Assembly (NCBI RefSeq): GCF_000974805.1
Contig: NZ_BBQZ01000005.1
Span: forward strand, 246,777 to 310,776
Direction of reading: 5' to 3'
Length of the DNA stretch: 64,000 nt
DNA from: Demequina salsinemoris
GTDB taxonomy: Bacteria > Actinomycetota > Actinomycetes > Actinomycetales > Demequinaceae
Positions 34,466-42,647 of the stretch are shown here, piece after piece. Each line of letters opens with the position of its first letter. Positions within the stretch are counted from its first letter, which is position 1. The notes under the pieces are model-generated. The model saw only the letters and a list, made by a program, of their open reading frames with translations, was not told where the DNA came from and ran no database searches. Both the position numbers and the translations under genes were made by a program.

Positions 34466-35200
34466 ATGGACGATGCGACGCGCACCACCGCGCGCGTCAC
34501 CGGAGCCTCGTACCTGGGGCTCGCTGTCACAGGGATGCTCGGGTTCCTGCTTCTGCGCCCGGCCTTCCTCGGCGAGGACGGGCTCTCGACCGCGGCGAAC
34601 CTCGTCGACAGCCCGCCGCGCACCCTGCTGTTCCTCGGCCTCGAGCTCGGCACAGTCGCGACGCAGGCGCTCGCGGCCGTGTGCTTCTACAAGCTCCTGC
34701 GGGGCCTCAACCCGGTGGCCGCCTGGGCCACGGCGGCGTTCGGCATGGCCAACGCGCTCGCGATCCTCGGATCGGCCGCGATGCTCATGACCGCCGCCGC
34801 GGTCGAGGACGATGCGTCGCTCGCCCCGGGCGGGGACGTCGGCGCCACCGTCTCCCTCCTGTGGGCGACCGCCGACTCGTGGTGGGCCGTGGGAGCGCTG
34901 TTCTTCGGCCTGTGGCTCATCCCGATGGGGCATGTCGCGCGGACCTCGGGGCGTTTCCCCTCGTTGCTGGGGTGGTTGCTCATCGTCGGCGGCGCGGGCT
35001 ACGTCGTGAGCGCGTTCCTCGGGCTTGTCGAGGGCGCGGCGCCGTCGTGGCTCGTGGACGCGGTCGCCATGCCCGCGACCGTGGCCGAGCTCTGGATGAT
35101 CGGCTACCTGCTGATCGTGGGGATCCGGCCCGCGACCGCGCCCGCCACTGCGAGCCCGGCCGCTGCTGGCCCGCTCCCGAGCGAGGGCGTGGCCCGATGA
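34466..35200 (+). CDS. DUF4386-family membrane protein
   Basis: The protein has about 244 residues with six or seven membrane helices. RTTARVTGASYLGLAVTGM near the N-terminus and the FFGLWLIPMGHV and PSLLGWLLIVGGAGY motifs are typical of DUF4386; function unknown. ATG 34466 has no ribosome-binding site. A strong GGGGGGAG at 34417-34424 instead sits 5 bases before an in-frame ATT (34430), which would add 12 residues. It overlaps the following oxidoreductase gene (ATGA). Confidence 0.8.
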   Translation: MDDATRTTARVTGASYLGLAVTGMLGFLLLRPAFLGEDGLSTAANLVDSPPRTLLFLGLELGTVATQALAAVCFYKLLRGLNPVAAWATAAFGMANALAILGSAAMLMTAAAVEDDASLAPGGDVGATVSLLWATADSWWAVGALFFGLWLIPMGHVARTSGRFPSLLGWLLIVGGAGYVVSAFLGLVEGAAPSWLVDAVAMPATVAELWMIGYLLIVGIRPATAPATASPAAAGPLPSEGVAR

Positions 35201-36171
35201 AGGCCGTCGTCTATGACACGTACGGCGGTCCCGAGGTCATGCGCCTGGTCGACATGCCCGCCCCGTTGCCGCAGAAGGGCCAGGTCCGCATCGCGAATCG
35301 AGCGGCCTCGCTCAATCCCTACGACTGGCACGTCTACCGCGCCGATCCCGCGCTCGCCCGCAGCTTCAGCGGCTGGCGGTCCCCGGGTTTCAGGGTGCTC
35401 GGCGCCGACGTCGCGGGCGTGGTCGACGCGGTCGGTCCCGGGGTGGATGGCCTCGCCGTCGGGGATGAGGTGTACGGCGAGATCAGCTTCGGCGGGTGCG
35501 CGCAGTTCTGCGTCGCGGACGCCTCGCGCATCGCGCACAAGCCCGCGGGGCTGTCGTTCGATGAGGCTGCCGCCCTGCCGATGGGCGCGCTCACCGCGCT
35601 GCAGGGGCTCGAGACCGCCGGGATCCGTGAGGGCTCGCGTGTGCTCATCATCGGTGCCTCTGGCGGGGTCGGGCACCTGGGGGTGCAGATCGCCAAGGCG
35701 CTGGGAGCCTCTCGCGTCGTCGCCGTGTGCTCGGGGCGCAACGCGGCATGGGTGCGCGAGCTCGGCGCCGACCGGGTCGTCGACTACGTGCGCGAGGAGG
35801 TCGCCGACTGCGGCGAGCAGTTCGATGTGGTGCTCGACCTCGTCACCACATCGTCGCTGCGCGACCTCGCGAGGATCATCGCGCCCGACGGCGCCTACGC
35901 TCCCATGGGCGGCGTCGGGGGAGGCTGGCTGCTCGGCCCTGCATCGGCGATCCTCCGCGCGAAGGCGCTGGGACCCATCGTGAAGCGCAAGGTCGTCCAG
36001 CTCACGGCCGTCCCGAATGCCGCGGACCTCGTGAGGGTCGCCGGCTGGGTCGACGAGGGGCTCGTGACGCCCCGCATCGACACCGTGTATCAGCTCGACG
36101 GGTACGGGACGGCGCTTGAACGGCTCGAGGGAGGGCACGTCGCAGGCAAGCTCGTCGTGCGGACCGCGTGA
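35197..36171 (+). CDS. MDR-family NAD(P)H oxidoreductase (quinone oxidoreductase type)
   Basis: The 324-residue protein has a GroES-like N-terminal half (NPYDWHVYRADPA about 42-54) and a Rossmann nucleotide-binding half with GASGGVGHLGVQIAKALGA near residues 152-170. No zinc ligands are seen, which places it with quinone/enone reductases. It overlaps the DUF4386 gene by four bases and is likely co-transcribed with it. It resembles the partial gene at the left edge of the window but is not identical. Substrate unknown. Confidence 0.9.
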   Translation: MKAVVYDTYGGPEVMRLVDMPAPLPQKGQVRIANRAASLNPYDWHVYRADPALARSFSGWRSPGFRVLGADVAGVVDAVGPGVDGLAVGDEVYGEISFGGCAQFCVADASRIAHKPAGLSFDEAAALPMGALTALQGLETAGIREGSRVLIIGASGGVGHLGVQIAKALGASRVVAVCSGRNAAWVRELGADRVVDYVREEVADCGEQFDVVLDLVTTSSLRDLARIIAPDGAYAPMGGVGGGWLLGPASAILRAKALGPIVKRKVVQLTAVPNAADLVRVAGWVDEGLVTPRIDTVYQLDGYGTALERLEGGHVAGKLVVRTA

Positions 36172-36184
36172 CCGAGGTGGCCGT

Positions 36185-36289
36185 CGCATCGTCCTGACCG
36201 GGACGACCGGGACGACCGGGACGGTCGGAACGACCGGGACGGTCGGAACGGTCGGAATGGCCGCATCGTCCCTGGCGATCGCATCGTCC
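36185..36289. repeat. 9-bp minisatellite flanked by three CGCATCGTCC copies
   Basis: Positions 36196-36258 hold seven 9-bp units of two kinds, GACCGGGAC (four) and GGTCGGAAC/T (three). The 10-mer flanks the array at 36185-36194, 36262-36271 and 36280-36289. The 140-base spacer before thiL consists almost wholly of this and has no gene. Confidence 0.88.
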
Positions 36290-36311
36290 ACACCCGCCTA
36301 GGCTTGTCCGC

Positions 36312-37253
36312 ATGACTTCCATCGGCGAGATCGGCGAGGACGCGCTCATCGCGCTGTTCGCCCCGCGGCTTCCGGACACCGACGCCGAGATCCTCGGGCC
36401 TGGGGACGATGCGGCGGTGGTCGCCGTCGACGGTCACCTGGTCGTGTCGTCGGACGTGCTGGTCGAGGGCCGCCACTTCCGGCGGGAATGGTCGACCGGT
36501 GCCGACGTGGGCTGGCGCGCCGCGATGCAGAACCTCGCCGACATCGACGCGATGGGAGCGGTCCCGACGTCCTTGCAGATCACGCTGTGCCTGCCCGAGG
36601 ACACCGACGTGGACTGGGTCCTCGACTTCGCGGACGGGATCCGTGAGGCGTGCGAGCCGCACGGCGTCGGCGTCGTCGGGGGAGACCTGTCAGGGGCCGA
36701 TCAGATCGTCGTGTCCGTCACCGTGCTGGGCGAGACGCACGGCACCGAGGTCGTGACCAGGGCCGATGCGCATCCCGGGATGGTCGTCGCGGTGTCCGCG
36801 CCGCTCGGGGCCGGGGCCGCTGGGCTCGCGGTGCTCACCGCCGGGATCGGCGCCGCGCCCGAGGCGGTCGCGCTGTTCAAGCGCCCGCGTCCCGTGGTCG
36901 GCGCTGGTCTCGAGGCCGCGCTGCGCGGAGCTGCCGCGATGATGGACATCTCCGACGGGCTGCTGCGCGATGCTGGTCGGATCGCGCGCGCGTCCGAGGT
37001 GGGGATCTCCATCGATTCGTCCGCTGTTCCCGTGCACCCGGCCGCCTCGGTGGCGGCCGCGGCGCTCGGGGTCTCCGCGCTCGACTTCGCGCTCACCGGG
37101 GGAGAGGACCACGCGCTGCTCGCGGTGTTCCCCTCCGCGTCGTCCGTGCCGCCGGGCTGGGAGGCCGTCGGGACCGTGACCGACGAGTTCGCCGGCGTGC
37201 GCGTCGACGGCGCCGTGCCCGAGGCCCTCGGCTGGGACCACTTCTCGGCGTAG
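36312..37253 (+). CDS. thiL: Thiamine-monophosphate kinase
   Basis: The 313-residue AIR-synthase-fold enzyme phosphorylates thiamine monophosphate to the diphosphate cofactor. It shows GPGDDAAVV (about 29-37), SSDVLVEGRHF (about 46-56) and the MDISDGLL motif (about 214-221), all metal/ATP contacts. TAGGCT lies 7 bases before the ATG with no ribosome-binding site, so it is probably leaderless. A 10-mer copy encodes the GDDAA motif itself. Confidence 0.95.
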   Translation: MTSIGEIGEDALIALFAPRLPDTDAEILGPGDDAAVVAVDGHLVVSSDVLVEGRHFRREWSTGADVGWRAAMQNLADIDAMGAVPTSLQITLCLPEDTDVDWVLDFADGIREACEPHGVGVVGGDLSGADQIVVSVTVLGETHGTEVVTRADAHPGMVVAVSAPLGAGAAGLAVLTAGIGAAPEAVALFKRPRPVVGAGLEAALRGAAAMMDISDGLLRDAGRIARASEVGISIDSSAVPVHPAASVAAAALGVSALDFALTGGEDHALLAVFPSASSVPPGWEAVGTVTDEFAGVRVDGAVPEALGWDHFSA

Positions 37254-37280
37254 CGTTCGCGCGCGTCTGGCATCGGCTCC

Positions 37281-37823
37281 ATGAATCTGCTTCCTGCCGA
37301 ACTGGGCGAGGGCGTCGCCCTGAGAGTGATCGAAGAGGACGACGCGGCCCCGCTCGCCGCGGCTCTCGTGCGCAACCGCGATCACCTCGCGCCGTGGGAC
37401 CCCGAACGGCCGCACGCCTTCTGGACCGAGGGCGGCCAGTCCGAGCGCATCGCCGACCTGCGCGAGGATTTCGAGCTCGGGCGCGGCCTGCCGCTCGTCC
37501 TTGTCGACGGCCCGGACATCGTCGGAGCGATCACGGTCTCCCAGATCGCTCACGGGCCGTTCCTGAGCGGCAGCGTCGGATACTGGCTCGACGGATCGTA
37601 CGAGGGACTGGGCCTGGTGACGCGGGCCCTCGGGCGAGCGGTGGAGGTGTGCCGCGACGAGCTCGCGCTTCATCGTCTTCAGGCGGCGGCGCTGGTGCAC
37701 AACGAGAGGTCGCGTCGGGTGCTCGAGCGGGCGGGGTTCAGCGAGATCGGCGTCGCCGAGGGGTACCTGCTGATCGCCGGCGAATGGCAGGACCACGTGC
37801 TGTATCAGCGTCTCCTGAGGTGA
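37281..37823 (+). CDS. GNAT-family N-acetyltransferase (RimJ/RimL type)
   Basis: The 180-residue protein has the RimJ/RimL-like N-terminus (LRVIEEDDAAPLAAALVRNRDHLAPW), the acetyl-CoA segment near GLGLVTRALGRAVE and HNERSRRVLERAGF. This subgroup acetylates N-terminal alpha-amino groups, often of ribosomal proteins; the target here is not known. It follows thiL by 27 bases. Confidence 0.87.
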   Translation: MNLLPAELGEGVALRVIEEDDAAPLAAALVRNRDHLAPWDPERPHAFWTEGGQSERIADLREDFELGRGLPLVLVDGPDIVGAITVSQIAHGPFLSGSVGYWLDGSYEGLGLVTRALGRAVEVCRDELALHRLQAAALVHNERSRRVLERAGFSEIGVAEGYLLIAGEWQDHVLYQRLLR

Positions 37824-37833
37824 ACGAGCGGCA

Positions 37834-38070
37834 CTAGGCCTCGGCTGAGGGATCTCGCCTCGCGCGTCGCCCGACGCGGCCCCACAGGAGGTACAGGATC
37901 GGGCCGAGGGGGAACAGGAGGACCGTCGCGCCGATCCACGCCCACTTGGGGGCGACCTTCACGTCACCGCGCACGATGTCCGCGATGACGAGCGCCATCA
38001 GCACCGCCGACAAGGCCCACCAGGGCGAGAGGCCCAGCGTCTCGAGGCTTCCGGTCAGCTCCGTCTTCAT
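37834..38070 (-). CDS. Small membrane protein with PLDc_N-type domain
   Basis: The 78-residue protein has two membrane helices (about 15-33 and 43-62) and the PLDc_N pattern PKWAWIGATVLLFPLGPILYLLWGR, a short domain often seen alone in actinobacterial membranes. The tail is basic. GGGGGA precedes the ATG. It converges with the acetyltransferase gene with a 10-base gap. Function unknown. Confidence 0.75.
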   Translation of the reverse strand: MKTELTGSLETLGLSPWWALSAVLMALVIADIVRGDVKVAPKWAWIGATVLLFPLGPILYLLWGRVGRRARRDPSAEA

Positions 38071-38150
38071 GCGTCCCCCACAGCAGTTCCCCCACGTTCG
38101 GATGAAGCCAACCTACGGCAGAGCCGGCGCGCATGTGTCGCGCCGCGTCC

Positions 38151-38240
38151 GGACGCTTTCTGACACAGCACGCCCGCCTCGCACGGCGTGTTCCGCGCGA
38201 CACGCCGCGTCGCCGCCGCGCGATGTGTCAGAAAGTGTCC
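38151..38240. repeat. Long intergenic inverted repeat with inner hairpin
   Basis: GGACGCTTTCTGACACA (38151-38167) pairs with TGTGTCAGAAAGTGTCC (38224-38240), one mismatch in 17. Inside, CGGCGTGT (38184-38191) pairs with ACACGCCG (38200-38207). The layout (outer arms plus inner hairpin) matches the element at 10965. It lies between the rpmB terminator and the small membrane gene. Confidence 0.8.
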
Positions 38241-38286
38241 GCTCGCGCAGAGGCCAGGCCGTGGCCGGCCACCCGTAGGGCAAGCA

Positions 38287-38320
38287 GAAAGGGCGCCTCC
38301 CCGAGGGGAAGCGCCCTTTC
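38287..38320 (-). terminator. Terminator of rpmB
   Basis: GAAAGGGCGC and GCGCCCTTTC form a 10-bp stem, with an inner TCCCC/GGGGA pairing. It lies 29 bases beyond the rpmB stop. Confidence 0.8.
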
Positions 38321-38348
38321 CGAGATCAGCGGATGGACCGCTGCACGA

Positions 38349-38540
38349 TCAGATCGCGCGGGTAACCTTGCCGGCCTTGAGGCACGAGGTGCACACGTTC
38401 AGGCGCTTGGGGGTACCGGCGACCACGGCACGGACGCGCTGGATGTTCGGGTTCCAGCGACGCTTCGTGCGGCGGTGCGAGTGCGAGATGGAGTGCCCGA
38501 ACGAGGGGCCCTTGCCGCAGACGTCGCAGTTGGCAGCCAC
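38349..38540 (-). CDS. rpmB: 50S ribosomal protein L28
   Basis: The 63-residue protein starts at a GTG (AGGAG 8 bases upstream) as (V)[16 protein letters not shown]. It keeps both CxxC pairs (CDVC, CTSC), the zinc-binding form of L28, and the [11 protein letters not shown] rRNA-binding segment. It is transcribed away from the DAK2 gene, from a promoter at 38625-38654. Confidence 0.96.
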   Translation of the reverse strand: MAANCDVCGKGPSFGHSISHSHRRTKRRWNPNIQRVRAVVAGTPKRLNVCTSCLKAGKVTRAI

Positions 38541-38624
38541 GATAGTTCTCCTACAGTTCTTGCACGCCGGCGACTTCCGACAGTGCCACGATTGAGAGCC
38601 CGAAGGTGCTCGGGCAACCGCACA

Positions 38625-38654
38625 AGGATAGCCGACGATTCCGTTTCGCGCCAA
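38625..38654 (-). promoter_or_regulatory. Promoter of rpmB with leader hairpin
   Basis: On the minus strand TTGGCG (38654-38649) and TATCCT (38630-38625) are 18 bases apart. The leader contains a GCCCGA/TCGGGC hairpin (38598-38615). Confidence 0.5.
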
Positions 38655-38727
38655 ACAGCGCGTCGGAGCGGCCCGTCCCTGCGTCCCAGTGTCCCATGGT
38701 CGTGCCACGATAAGGAGCGGTGGACGG

Positions 38728-38745
38728 CGATCCCGCGCGGGATCG
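38728..38745. promoter_or_regulatory. Perfect 18-bp palindrome upstream of the DAK2 gene
   Basis: CGATCCCGCGCGGGATCG is fully self-complementary and lies 37 bases before the start codon. It is a plausible operator for an unidentified dimeric regulator. Confidence 0.45.
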
Positions 38746-38781
38746 GATGACCATCAGAACGCGACCAGGAGGTGCACCGGG

Positions 38782-40302
38782 ATGAGCGAGGCCACCGAGC
38801 TGCGCCGCTGGCTGACCTCTGGCGTCGACGCCGTGAAGCGTGCCCGCGAGAGTCTCGACGCGATCAACGTGTTCCCGGTCGCGGACTCGGACACCGGCAC
38901 CAACATCTATCTGACCCTTCAGGAGGGCAACCGCGCGGTCGCCAAGCTTCCGGACGATGCGACCCACAGGGAGGTCGTGGCGGCGTTCGCCCGAGGTGCC
39001 CTCCTGGGAGCCCGCGGCAACTCCGGCGTGATCGTCTCGCAGTACCTCTCGGGCTTCCTCACGGCGATCGACGAGCGCGGCGGCCTCAACAAGGCGAAGC
39101 CGACGGCGATCGCGGAGGCGATGGAGATCGCGGCCGAGGCCGCGTATCGCGCCGTGAGCTCGCCGGTCGAGGGCACGATCCTGTCGGTCGCCCGCGCGGC
39201 CGCGAAGGGCGCGCGCGATGCGGCGAGTGTCAAGGCGGGGCGCGAGGCCGTGGCCGTGGCGGCCGTCGTGTCGGCTCGCGCGGCCCTCGCTCTCACCCAT
39301 GAGCAGCTGCCGAGCGCGCGTGACGCCGGCGTGGTCGACGCGGGTGCGGCGGGCCTGGTCCTCCAGCTGGAGATGCTGGCCGAGACGCTCGCCGGACGCG
39401 ATGCGCTCGCCGCCCTCGATGAGGTCGAGTGGGAGCTCAGGGACGGCCGGAACGTGATCCACGGGCCGGGGCCGCACTCTCACGGCATCCCGGGAGGCGG
39501 CGCCTACGAGGTGATGTTCGTGGCCGAGCCGGAGGACGCGGGCATCGTCGCGTCCCTGCGCGTCGAGCTCGAGGCCGTCGGTGACTCCGTGACGGTGTCC
39601 CACGGGCATGGGCTCGCGCAGGCGCACGTGCACACGGACTCCCCGGAGGCCGCCGTGCGGATCGCGCAGTCGGTCGAGGCGCGACAGATCGTCGTGCGCA
39701 GCCTCCTCATGAGCCAGGTCGGCGATCGCGCCGCGACCGGCGTCGTCGCGCTCACGTCGTGCCCGGGGCTCGCGGAGCCGCTCACCGATGCGGGCGCCGT
39801 GGTGCTCGTGGTGCCTGACGCCTCCAAGATGAAGAAGCGCGAGCTGCGACGGGCGGTGAAGGATGCCTCCGGGTCCTCCGCCGTGGTGGTCGCGGGCAAC
39901 CCCGCGCTCCGGCTCGCGGCGCGAGAGCTCGCGGCACGCTGGCGCCACTGGCATCTGACCGTCCTGGACGCCGGGCACGAGGCCCAGGTGGTCGCCGCCG
40001 TGGCGGCTGCCGCGCTCGCGACCCCTGGCGAGGACCTCGCGGTCCTGATGTCCGATGCGGTGGCGAGCACGGCCGTGGCCGCCTCCTCGGTCGACGCGCT
40101 CGACGACGACCTCGACCGGATGATCGGTCCCGACACGGACCTCGTCACCCTGATCCTCGCGAGGGGGGTCCCTGTCGACGTGGCCGCCCAGGCGCGCGTG
40201 TCCGTCGCTCAGGTCGCCCCGATGGCGGATGTCCAGGTCTACGAGGGCGGTCACGGAGCACCGGGGATCCTGATCGGCGTCGAGTCGTCTCCAGTCGCAT
40301 GA
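38782..40302 (+). CDS. DAK2-domain kinase, FakA/YloV-like
   Basis: The 506-residue protein has an N-terminal DAK2 (dihydroxyacetone kinase L-like) domain: NVFPVADSDTGTNIYLTL (about 29-46) with the Mg-ATP aspartates, and GARGNSGVIVSQ (about 75-86). A middle and a C-terminal DegV-like/DUF1949-type region follow. By homology with FakA it would phosphorylate fatty acids held by a FakB protein; no fakB is in the window. Position directly before recG is conserved in actinobacteria. CAGGAGGTG precedes the ATG. It overlaps recG by four bases. Confidence 0.88.
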   Translation: MSEATELRRWLTSGVDAVKRARESLDAINVFPVADSDTGTNIYLTLQEGNRAVAKLPDDATHREVVAAFARGALLGARGNSGVIVSQYLSGFLTAIDERGGLNKAKPTAIAEAMEIAAEAAYRAVSSPVEGTILSVARAAAKGARDAASVKAGREAVAVAAVVSARAALALTHEQLPSARDAGVVDAGAAGLVLQLEMLAETLAGRDALAALDEVEWELRDGRNVIHGPGPHSHGIPGGGAYEVMFVAEPEDAGIVASLRVELEAVGDSVTVSHGHGLAQAHVHTDSPEAAVRIAQSVEARQIVVRSLLMSQVGDRAATGVVALTSCPGLAEPLTDAGAVVLVVPDASKMKKRELRRAVKDASGSSAVVVAGNPALRLAARELAARWRHWHLTVLDAGHEAQVVAAVAAAALATPGEDLAVLMSDAVASTAVAASSVDALDDDLDRMIGPDTDLVTLILARGVPVDVAAQARVSVAQVAPMADVQVYEGGHGAPGILIGVESSPVA

Positions 40303-42608
40303 GCGGGCCTGGCGGCCGGGACGATGCGGTGGGGCCGGCGGTTCCCGGCGACCATGCCGGCGGGCGCCTGAGCGAGCCGCTGACGCGGGTGCTCGGCTCC
40401 CGCACCGCGCAGTCGCTCGGGAAGCTGGGACTCGAGACGGTCGGCGATCTGCTCCGCCACTACCCGCGCAGGTACGGCAGCCCGGGCGAGATGACGCCCA
40501 TCCGTGACCTCAAGGTGGGCGAGCACGTCACGGTCATGGCGCAGGTGCGCTCCGCCACCGCGAGGCCCATGCGCAATCGTGGGGGTGCGATGCTCGAGGC
40601 CGTCGTGACGGATGGGCAGGACTCGCTGCGGCTGACGTTCTTCGCCAAGCGGATGGGCGTGCTGCGCATGCATGAGGACAAGCTGCGCGCCGGCCGCACG
40701 GGGCTGTTCACCGGCACGGTCGGCGAGTACCGGGGCGAGCGCCAGCTCACGCACCCCGACTATCTGATCGTGGGCGTCGATGCCGCGGATGAGGACGAGG
40801 CCGTCCTCGAGGCGTCGCGGCCCATCCCGATCTATCCGGCCGCGGCGGGCGTCCCGACGTGGCGCATCGGTCGGTCGGTCCGGACGGTGCTGGATCCGCT
40901 CGCGCCCGCCGAGGTCGACGATCCCGTCCCGTCGGAGCTGCTCGAGCGACACGGGCACATGGGGCTCCTCGACGCGTGGCGCGGGATCCATACGCCCGAG
41001 GTCGACGCGGACTGGCGCGCTGCTCGCGCGCGCCTGGTCTACGAGGAGGCGCTGGTCCTTCAGGCCGCGCTTGCGCGGCGCCGCGCCGTGCATGACGCGC
41101 ACGCGACGCTGGCTCGCCCCGGGAGGGCCGACGGGGCGCTCACGGCCTTCGACGCGCAGCTGCCGTGGCCGCTGACGGGCGCCCAGGTGCGCGCGGGGGA
41201 GCGGATCGCGGCGGATCTGGCCCGCGAGACGCCGATGCTTCGGCTGCTCCAGGGTGACGTCGGCTCGGGCAAGACCCTCGTCGCGCTGAGGGCGATGCTG
41301 CAGGTCGTGGACTCGGGCGGCCAGGCCGCGCTGCTCGCGCCCACCGAGGTCCTCGCAGGTCAGCACCTTCGCACGCTCAGGGCCATGCTCGGCGCGCTCG
41401 CGGACGCGGGAACGCTCGGCGGCGACCCGCGCGGCACCCGGATCACTCTGCTCACCGGCTCGCAGGGGGCCGCGTCCCGGCGCAAGGCGCTCGCGGATGC
41501 GGCCTCGGGCGAGGCAGGCATCGTCGTCGGCACGCACGCGCTGCTGAGCGAGACCGTGCAGTTCGCCGACCTGGGGCTCGTCGTGGTCGATGAGCAGCAC
41601 CGTTTCGGAGTCGAGCAGCGCGATGCGCTGCGCACCCGCGGCGTGCATCCGCCGCACATGCTCGTCATGACCGCCACGCCGATCCCGCGCACGGTCGCGA
41701 TGACGGTGTTCGGCGATCTTGAGACCACTGTGCTCGACGAGAAGCCCGCGGGTCGCGCCGAGGTGACGACGCACGTCGTCCCTGCGGGCAACCGTGCGTG
41801 GCTGGATCGCGTCTGGGCGCGCATCGCCGAGGAGGTCGCCCAGGGACGCCGCGCGTACGTCGTGTGTCCCCGCATCGAGGAGGGCGAGACGACGCCCGAC
41901 GACGACGCACCCGAGGCGAGCGCGGACGACCTCGCCGACGACGGCCTCCTGGACCTCGGCGGCAAGGCCAAGGGGGAGGCCAAGGAGCGTCCGCCCCTGG
42001 CCGCCGCGACCCAGGTCGTCGAGATGCTCCGCGCCCGGCCCGAGCTCGCCGGCACCGGCATCGGCCTGTTGCACGGACGCATGGCGTCCGACGACAAGGA
42101 CGATGCGATGGCGGCTTTCGCGTCCGGCCGCACCCCGGTCCTCGTGTCGACGACCGTGGTCGAGGTCGGCGTCGACGTCCCCGAGGCCTCCGTCATGGTG
42201 GTCATGGACGCTCAGCACTTCGGCATCTCGCAGCTCCATCAGCTGCGCGGGCGCATCGGGCGCGGCGGACTTCCAGGGGTGTGCCTGCTCGTCACGAACG
42301 CCGAGGAGGGAACGCTCGCCGCCGAGCGCCTCGCCGCGGTGGCCGGGACCACCGACGGCTTCGAGCTCGCCGACAAGGACGTCGAGCTGCGCCGCGAGGG
42401 CGACGTGCTCGGCACCGCGCAGTCCGGGGGACGCAACTCGCTTCGCCTGCTGCGCGTCGTCAGGGACGCGAAGGTGATCGCGCAGGCCAGGGACGATGCG
42501 CGCGAGCTCGTGGCCGCCGATCCCCAGCTCGCGGACCACCCGGCATTGGCGGCGGCGATCGACGAGTGGCTCGGCGAGGAGCGCGAGCAGTTCCTCGAGC
42601 GGGGCTAG
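40299..42608 (+). CDS. recG: ATP-dependent DNA helicase RecG
   Basis: The 769-residue protein rescues stalled forks and branched DNA. It has the N-terminal wedge/OB domain (about 60-190), Walker A GDVGSGKT (about 318-325), DEQH box (about 430), TATPIPRT motif III and QLRGRIGRG motif VI. An acidic insert of about 35 residues (about 530-565, DDDAPEASADDLADD) lies in the second helicase domain. Length is near normal. Coupled to the DAK2 gene. Confidence 0.96.
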   Translation: MSGPGGRDDAVGPAVPGDHAGGRLSEPLTRVLGSRTAQSLGKLGLETVGDLLRHYPRRYGSPGEMTPIRDLKVGEHVTVMAQVRSATARPMRNRGGAMLEAVVTDGQDSLRLTFFAKRMGVLRMHEDKLRAGRTGLFTGTVGEYRGERQLTHPDYLIVGVDAADEDEAVLEASRPIPIYPAAAGVPTWRIGRSVRTVLDPLAPAEVDDPVPSELLERHGHMGLLDAWRGIHTPEVDADWRAARARLVYEEALVLQAALARRRAVHDAHATLARPGRADGALTAFDAQLPWPLTGAQVRAGERIAADLARETPMLRLLQGDVGSGKTLVALRAMLQVVDSGGQAALLAPTEVLAGQHLRTLRAMLGALADAGTLGGDPRGTRITLLTGSQGAASRRKALADAASGEAGIVVGTHALLSETVQFADLGLVVVDEQHRFGVEQRDALRTRGVHPPHMLVMTATPIPRTVAMTVFGDLETTVLDEKPAGRAEVTTHVVPAGNRAWLDRVWARIAEEVAQGRRAYVVCPRIEEGETTPDDDAPEASADDLADDGLLDLGGKAKGEAKERPPLAAATQVVEMLRARPELAGTGIGLLHGRMASDDKDDAMAAFASGRTPVLVSTTVVEVGVDVPEASVMVVMDAQHFGISQLHQLRGRIGRGGLPGVCLLVTNAEEGTLAAERLAAVAGTTDGFELADKDVELRREGDVLGTAQSGGRNSLRLLRVVRDAKVIAQARDDARELVAADPQLADHPALAAAIDEWLGEEREQFLERG

Positions 42609-42647
42609 CGTGAGCCGGGCCGCGAACGGCTGGCGGGACCAGGCCGG

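Noticed and set aside
36196..36258. DosR-type box in the GGGAC repeats before thiL
   Set aside because: GGGAC half-sites are present but there is no GTCC partner at the right spacing.
36180..36300. Gly/Thr/Val-repeat peptide encoded by the minisatellite
   Set aside because: The open frame is short, has no ribosome-binding site and is explained by the 9-bp DNA repeat.
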